Source: Verrucomicrobiales bacterium (GTDB taxonomy: Bacteria > Verrucomicrobiota > Verrucomicrobiia > Limisphaerales > UBA1100). Taken from it: a stretch of 39,219 bases of DNA. The notes below the pieces were generated by a model, which saw nothing but the letters and a program-made list of their open reading frames with translations, was not told where the DNA came from and ran no database searches. Where the stretch lies: contig SYLI01000038.1 in NCBI GenBank assembly GCA_005809105.1, forward strand, positions 1 to 39,219, given 5' to 3'. Below are positions 35,046 to 39,219 of this stretch, piece by piece. The translations under genes and the position numbers were made by a program. Each line of letters starts with the position of its first letter. The first letter of the stretch is position 1.

Positions 35046-35080
35046 CCCGCCCCGGTTCTTTGACGGGAAGGCCGGGCGGG
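35046..35080. other. GC-rich hairpin in cyclase/DUF1501 spacer
   Basis: CCCGCCCCGG (35046-35055) can pair with CCGGGCGGG (35072-35080) with one bulged base and a 16-base loop. It lies in the 93-base spacer between the cyclase stop and the first DUF1501 start. There is no T tract, so complete termination is unlikely. It could reduce read-through or set relative expression. Confidence 0.35.
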
Positions 35081-35124
35081 GCATTCAGCGTGATTCTAAC
35101 AGAAAAAATCGCCCCGACCCGCGG

Positions 35125-37344
35125 TTACAGACGCCCCATTGAGGCGGGCACTTCGTCCCCCTGGGCTGCCAGGCGATACACACTTTGGGGATCGGCAAAT
35201 CCTTTGATCTCCAGAGGCGGCAGCATTTCGCCCTTTTCACCCGCGCTCTCGAAGGTGGATTCGTCCACAAGCACTTCCATCTGCCGCGCCGCGTTGCACA
35301 GCCGGCTTGCCAGATTGGCGCCGCGACCAATGACCGTAAAATTAAGCCGGTCAACCGACCCCATGAATCCGGCGAGCATCTCGCCCGTGGCAATGCCGAT
35401 GCCCACCTTGATCTCGCGCCCGGTGAGGACATTGAGCCGCGTGCGATCCTTGAGCATATCGCGGGCGCAGGCCACCGCGTGCAAGGGCGCCTGCGGGTCT
35501 TCGGTGGCCGCGCCAAACACCGCCATCACCATGTCGCCGACAAATTTGTCCACCACGCCCCCGTGCTGGTGCACGACGCGCGTCATGGCGGTCATGTGCT
35601 CGTTGAGCAGCGCCACCTGCTGATGAGGCGCGAGGCCTGCCGTCAGCTCGGTGTACCGGCGAATGTCGCAGAAGAGAACCGTCATGCGCCTCGTCTCCCC
35701 TCCCAGCGCGCCATTGCGTGCCAGCAGCTGCTCGGCCACGTCTGGATCGGCCACCTTGTTTAACACCTCGCGCAGGCGCTCCTTCTGGGCCAGTTGCACG
35801 ACCGTCGCGTTGAAGGCCGCCGTCAGCTGCCCGATCTCGTCGCCGCCGGAAACCGGAAGGCGCGCGGTGTAGTCCCCGCGCTGGACGCGCAGGGCGGCGT
35901 GGTGGAGCCGTCGCAGGGGCTGCGCCAGCCCGTGCGAAAGCAGCCAGCTTAGCACCATGGCCAGAAGCCCCATCGCCCCGCCAATGACCAGCACCTGTGC
36001 GCGCAGATCGGCCTGCACCGCCAGCGGCTCCGCCCAGGAATAAAGCCCCACCTTGTAGGCCGCCGGCAGGCCCGCGCCCTCATTGAGCGACGTGTAAAAC
36101 ACCCCGTAGGGAATGCCGCACAGCTCCACCGTGTCGTGCGACCGCGCCGGGTCGGGGATCCCGTCATCGCCGGCGTCCGCGGCCTTTTGCAGCCACGCCT
36201 CCAGGGGCGCCTTGCAGGCCGCCGGGATGGTGTGCGAATGCACCTCGCCGTCGACAAAGAGGCCGCTCTGCACGGCGCTCACCTCGCTCAGCGTTTGCTC
36301 GCCCTGCGTGTACATGGGAAAGCCCATGAGCAGCGTGCCCACCTTGCGGCCGCCCCCGGCCTGTTCCACGGGGGTAAACACCACCTCGATCACCTGCCGG
36401 TGATCCCGTTCGCCCACTGCGACGTAGCCCACCGCTTGCTTCTCCAGCTTCACGATTTGCGCCGCGAGCGACTGCGCCCGCTCACGAAACTGGCGGCGGA
36501 GCTGGCTCTCGAGAAAACCGCTGGCCTCCGCCGGCGGGGTGATGATCTCGCCTTGTTCGCCGACAAATGCCAGGAACGACGCCGTGTAGGGCTCGCGCGC
36601 GGCCCTCGCGCCGGGGCCCTTGGGCGCGCCTGCCTTGATTGCCGGCGCCTGGGGGACGGCGGGCGGGGGCAGCGGGCCCCGTGGTTCCGCGGGCGCGAGG
36701 ATGGGCGCTGCGGCCAATTGGTTGGCGTTGCTTTCCAGTTGCGTGGCCAGACCCCGCAATTCGCTGGCGGCCAGCCTGCCCGCGCCGGTGCTCGTGGACG
36801 CCAGCCACCGGGACAGCGGCGCTCCGTCTCCCCGCAGCAATGCAGGCAGCAACACCGCAACAGGCGGCGAGTCGCCGGGCGCCGGCGGATCGCCGGGAGT
36901 GGGCAAGCCGCTGCGGGCCATTCCATCTTTGTCCAGCATCGTGGCCAGCCGCGTCAAATCCACCGCCGTCTGGCGCTGCCAGGCCTGCCGTGCCGTCTTC
37001 GCCTCATAGGCGTTAAGCGACGCCGTGAGCTGTTCAAACTCGCGCGCGAGCATGGCCTGCAATTGGCGCCGGGCCAGCACGTAAAGGCGCAGGCCGCTGC
37101 GTTGTTCCATCGCCTCGCGAACTTCCGTCAAGTCGGCGAATTCGATGCTCCGGGCCCTCACCACTCCCAGCCTGGCCTCCTGTTCGCGCGGCAGGTAATT
37201 GAGTTGCTCGGCCACGCGGGCGCGGAAGAGCCCGTCGTGCGCCTGCTCAATCCGGCTCATCGACACCGCCAGCATCGCCGCCGAGGCGGCAGCCACCAGC
37301 GCCAGCATCGCCAGCATGAGTTTGAGTCGGAAACTAAAGGTCAC
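35125..37344 (-). CDS. Membrane-bound class III adenylate cyclase with HAMP domain
   Basis: This is a 739-residue protein starting at GTG (37344) behind GGGGGAAAA. The first helix spans residues about 8-28, followed by a long periplasmic sensor region to about 450 with a Pro/Ala-rich stretch (about 215-250). A second helix lies at about 450-472, then HAMP (LAQPLRRLHHAALRVQRGDY, GDEIGQLTAAFN) and a class III cyclase domain (about 545-725). Both metal aspartates are present (LFCDIRRYTEL, KFVGDMVMAVFG), as are the transition-state residues of NLASRL. The Lys of VDKFVGD with the Thr of FTVIG predicts ATP rather than GTP, so the product should be cAMP. It reads toward five DUF1501 genes with a 93-base spacer, suggesting a link between an envelope signal and that locus. 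Confidence 0.93.
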   Translation of the reverse strand: MTFSFRLKLMLAMLALVAAASAAMLAVSMSRIEQAHDGLFRARVAEQLNYLPREQEARLGVVRARSIEFADLTEVREAMEQRSGLRLYVLARRQLQAMLAREFEQLTASLNAYEAKTARQAWQRQTAVDLTRLATMLDKDGMARSGLPTPGDPPAPGDSPPVAVLLPALLRGDGAPLSRWLASTSTGAGRLAASELRGLATQLESNANQLAAAPILAPAEPRGPLPPPAVPQAPAIKAGAPKGPGARAAREPYTASFLAFVGEQGEIITPPAEASGFLESQLRRQFRERAQSLAAQIVKLEKQAVGYVAVGERDHRQVIEVVFTPVEQAGGGRKVGTLLMGFPMYTQGEQTLSEVSAVQSGLFVDGEVHSHTIPAACKAPLEAWLQKAADAGDDGIPDPARSHDTVELCGIPYGVFYTSLNEGAGLPAAYKVGLYSWAEPLAVQADLRAQVLVIGGAMGLLAMVLSWLLSHGLAQPLRRLHHAALRVQRGDYTARLPVSGGDEIGQLTAAFNATVVQLAQKERLREVLNKVADPDVAEQLLARNGALGGETRRMTVLFCDIRRYTELTAGLAPHQQVALLNEHMTAMTRVVHQHGGVVDKFVGDMVMAVFGAATEDPQAPLHAVACARDMLKDRTRLNVLTGREIKVGIGIATGEMLAGFMGSVDRLNFTVIGRGANLASRLCNAARQMEVLVDESTFESAGEKGEMLPPLEIKGFADPQSVYRLAAQGDEVPASMGRL

Positions 37345-37505
37345 TTTTCCCCCACGGCCCGATCTTCCGCCTCCCGGCAGAAAAGCCCGAGCGCTTTCTC
37401 ATAGACGCCGGAGAGTCATCGGCCGCTCCAACCGTGTCTGTAAAATTGTGCAAAGCCCGTGAGGCCACTTGACGCCACCCAAGCGGGGCGCGACCGTGCC
37501 AGCCC

Positions 37506-37997
37506 ATGGAAGCGCTCCCAAGCCCCTCCAGTTCGCCGGTTCCTGCGCCCAGTCACGGCCGCCTGTTTTTGCGGGCGCTCTGTGCCGTGCTGGCAGGGGT
37601 GCTGGCGGGGGTCGGGGTCATCATGCTGGTGGAAATGTTGGGGCATCTGCGACACCCGCCGCCGCCGGGCCTGAACCCCAAGGATACCGCAGCGCTGGCC
37701 CGATGGGTGGCAACCTTGCCCGCAGGGGCGCACGCCGTGGTGCTGGCGGCGTGGGCTGCCGGCATGTTCACCGGCGCAGCTGTCGCGGCGCGCGTCGGAC
37801 AGGCACGCTGGCCGGCGCTGGTGGTCGCCATGTTTCTCCTGGCGGGCAGCATCCAGATGCTCATCACACTGCCGCATCCGGTGTGGATGTGGCCGGGCGC
37901 ATTGATCCTCTGCCCGTCGGCCGCGTTTGCCGGCGTGCGGCTTGCCGGTGCCATGCGGCCCGATGCATCGCCCCAAGCCCCTCAGGGCAATTCCTGA
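37506..37997 (+). CDS. Small four-helix membrane protein
   Basis: This 163-residue protein has a hydrophilic Pro/Ser-rich N-terminus and four hydrophobic helices: about 20-46 (LFLRALCAVLAGVLAGVGVI), 74-96, 104-122 and 127-147. A conserved-looking extracytoplasmic loop HPPPPGLNPKDTAA follows helix 1. Similar small proteins are widespread hypotheticals; I do not recognise a named family. It is transcribed away from the cyclase and overlaps the convergent DUF1080 gene by 16 bases at its 3' end. TAAAAT at 37441-37446 is a possible -10 box, but no matching -35 was found. No ribosome-binding site is clear. Confidence 0.75.
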   Translation: MEALPSPSSSPVPAPSHGRLFLRALCAVLAGVLAGVGVIMLVEMLGHLRHPPPPGLNPKDTAALARWVATLPAGAHAVVLAAWAAGMFTGAAVAARVGQARWPALVVAMFLLAGSIQMLITLPHPVWMWPGALILCPSAAFAGVRLAGAMRPDASPQAPQGNS

Positions 37998-38602
37998 AGG
38001 GTGATGTTGCGGTACCACGCCTCGCTGGGCGGGCCGCCGTGAATCTGGACGGCGATGATGCCGTGTTGCTCAATCTTGGTGTCGGCCTCGGTGTAATCCA
38101 CCGTTTGCGTGCCGTTGAGTGAGAGCCGCACGCGCCGGCCTTCGCAGCGGATTTCGTACCGGTTCCATTCGTCGCGTCGGATGACCTTCTCCACCACGTC
38201 GGGGTCGGCCTTGGCCAGCACGCGGTTGCGGCGCGACTCGTCGTAAAGACTGCCCCACCAGCCGTCCCCCATGTCGGCCTGATAGCCGCTCACTTCATGG
38301 TGCTTGGGAATGCGCACGGTCCGGATTTGTACGCCCGCATTGGCCTTGGGGCCGCCCAGCAGCTTGAACTCCAGCTTGAGCACAAAGTTGGTGTAGCTGC
38401 GCGTGGTGGCGAGAAACTCATTGCGCGGCACCGGCGCCTTGAGGCTGCCGGCGACGATGGCGCCGGACTCGATGCGGAAGGTCTTGTTGATGTCGCCTTC
38501 CCATCCGGCGAAAGTCTTGCCGTCAAAAAGCGGCCGGGGTTCTGCCGCCTGCGCCGCGACGGCGACCGCGCACGCAGCCAGGAGGGCGAAGGGGTGTTGC
38601 AT
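37982..38602 (-). CDS. DUF1080 (3-keto-disaccharide hydrolase-type) secreted protein
   Basis: This is a 206-residue protein with Sec signal MQHPFALLAACAVAVAAQA. The family opening PLFDGKTFAGWEGD and the jelly-roll strands SYTNFVLKLEFKLLGGPKAN, AGVQIRTVRIPKHHEVSGYQ and RRDEWNRYEIRCEG mark a single DUF1080 domain of normal length. Members are concanavalin-like sandwiches, and some are named 3-keto-disaccharide hydrolases. Which sugar this one handles cannot be read. It is monocistronic as far as visible, divergent from the radical SAM gene and convergent with the membrane protein. AGAGG three bases before the ATG is its nearest ribosome-binding match. Confidence 0.92.
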   Translation of the reverse strand: MQHPFALLAACAVAVAAQAAEPRPLFDGKTFAGWEGDINKTFRIESGAIVAGSLKAPVPRNEFLATTRSYTNFVLKLEFKLLGGPKANAGVQIRTVRIPKHHEVSGYQADMGDGWWGSLYDESRRNRVLAKADPDVVEKVIRRDEWNRYEIRCEGRRVRLSLNGTQTVDYTEADTKIEQHGIIAVQIHGGPPSEAWYRNITLQELP

Positions 38603-38608
38603 GGCCTC

Positions 38609-38636
38609 TTTGTATCAGCGGCCGCCCTGCCCACAA
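38609..38636 (-). promoter_or_regulatory. Weak promoter-like site for the DUF1080 gene
   Basis: On the minus strand TTGTGG, 16 bases, then TACAAA. The boxes match consensus at three and four positions. The -10 would end six bases before the ATG, again implying a very short leader. Confidence 0.25.
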
Positions 38637-38671
38637 GCCCCAAACCCGCGCGCTCCTTTTCTCATTGCCCC

Positions 38672-38699
38672 TTGGCAATCGGATGCCGGCGGCTATAGT
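38672..38699 (+). promoter_or_regulatory. Sigma70-like promoter of the radical SAM gene
   Basis: TTGGCA (38672-38677) and TATAGT (38694-38699) each match consensus at five of six positions and are 16 bases apart. The -10 ends ten bases before the ATG at 38710, leaving a leader of only a few bases and no room for a Shine-Dalgarno. Confidence 0.55.
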
Positions 38700-38709
38700 G
38701 CGCCCCCAC

Positions 38710-39219
38710 ATGTACTGGCGCATGGCCAAGCGGCTGTTCTGGGAGACGGACAAGCGACTCGTCGCCAAGGCCGCGCTGAATCTGGGCTGGGGCGGGGCGC
38801 GATCGGTGATGCGCTTTAAGCGCGGCCTCAAGCGCGGCGAGTATTTTCCGCCCTTCCTCTACATCTCCGTGCTCAACAGCTGCAACCTGCGATGCCAGGG
38901 CTGCTGGGTGGATGTGGCGGCCAAGCAGGAGCGGATCCCGGCGTCGGACCTGCACCGGCTTCTGCGCGAGGCGCGCGAGGCGGGCAACACGTTCTTCGGC
39001 ATCCTGGGCGGCGAGCCCTTCATGTACAAGGGGCTGCTCGACATTTTGGAGCAGCATCCGGACTGCTATTTCCAGATTTTCACCAACGGCCAGCTCATCA
39101 CCGACGAACTCGCGGCGCAGATGCGGCGCATGGGCAACGTGACGCCGCTGGTTTCCATCGAAGGCACGGAGCTGATCAGCGACGAGCGGCGCGGGAAAAA
39201 GGACGTGCTCTCCAAATCC
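38710..39219 (+). CDS. Radical SAM protein (partial, C-terminus beyond window)
   Basis: 170 codons are present. After an N-terminal basic lead of about 45 residues, the radical SAM core opens with FPPFLYISVLNSCNLRCQGC. Cys58, Cys62 and Cys65 form the CxxxCxxC site for the [4Fe-4S] cluster that cleaves S-adenosylmethionine. ILGGEPFMYKG (GGEP motif, about residues 99-103) and QIFTNGQLI follow as expected. The aromatic Trp after the third cysteine and the VSIEG stretch resemble SPASM-type members that modify peptides, but the deciding C-terminal domain is outside the window. Met5 (38722) is an alternative start. The promoter just upstream favours the first ATG as a nearly leaderless start. Confidence 0.92.
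   Translation, partial: MYWRMAKRLFWETDKRLVAKAALNLGWGGARSVMRFKRGLKRGEYFPPFLYISVLNSCNLRCQGCWVDVAAKQERIPASDLHRLLREAREAGNTFFGILGGEPFMYKGLLDILEQHPDCYFQIFTNGQLITDELAAQMRRMGNVTPLVSIEGTELISDERRGKKDVLSKS

Overview
The window is a GC-rich bacterial chromosome segment. Almost all of it codes on the minus strand, and spacers are short (none above about 160 bases). The gene families point to the PVC superphylum, most likely Verrucomicrobiota, with Planctomycetota as the alternative. The markers are six DUF1501 proteins, two DUF1549/DUF1553 proteins, PSCyt1-type cytochrome segments fused to WD40 or Big2 domains, large PPC-domain proteins, a GYF_2 membrane protein, a DUF1080 protein and a CE15-like esterase. 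There is no mobile element, CRISPR array or integrase. The phylum is inferred from family content, not from a marker gene.

Region A (1-9067, minus) reads DUF1549/DUF1553, then DUF1501, then a spacer with a promoter-like site, then two large exported TPR/coiled-coil proteins. The last one runs off the left edge. Region B (9194-15233, minus) reads PQQ-type beta-propeller, CE15-like esterase, GYF_2/zinc-ribbon membrane protein, an intact trypsin/PDZ protease, a second trypsin-like protein and a tRNA-Arg(CCU). The second trypsin-like protein has lost its catalytic His and Ser and carries its PDZ domain inside the protease fold. It overlaps the active protease gene by 4 bases, and the tRNA starts 6 bases after its stop.

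Region C (15383-18552) holds polyphosphate kinase ppk1, the only plus-strand gene in the interior. It converges on a ROK-family sugar kinase, and the two stop codons overlap on one CTAG.

Region D (18636-37344, minus) looks like one long operon-like series: a HAMP/class III adenylate cyclase, four consecutive DUF1501 genes, a Big2/PSCyt1/DUF1549/DUF1553 gene, a fifth DUF1501 gene, a PPC-domain protein and a 1309-residue WD40 protein. It ends in a strong hairpin terminator. The WD40 protein has a lipobox and a CxxCH motif, and its propeller is interrupted by alanine/lysine-rich coiled-coil inserts of about 100 and 425 residues. Tat-type twin-arginine signals, Sec signals and haem motifs place nearly the whole series outside the cytoplasm. 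Several spacers carry short tandem repeats made of Shine-Dalgarno-like units.

Region E (37506-39219) holds a small four-helix membrane protein, a DUF1080 protein converging on it, and the start of a radical SAM gene behind a good sigma70-like promoter.

The most unusual items are the PDZ-inserted pseudoprotease paired with an active protease, the WD40 lipoprotein with giant coiled-coil inserts, the DUF1501 tandem array behind a cyclase, and the iterated ribosome-binding repeats.
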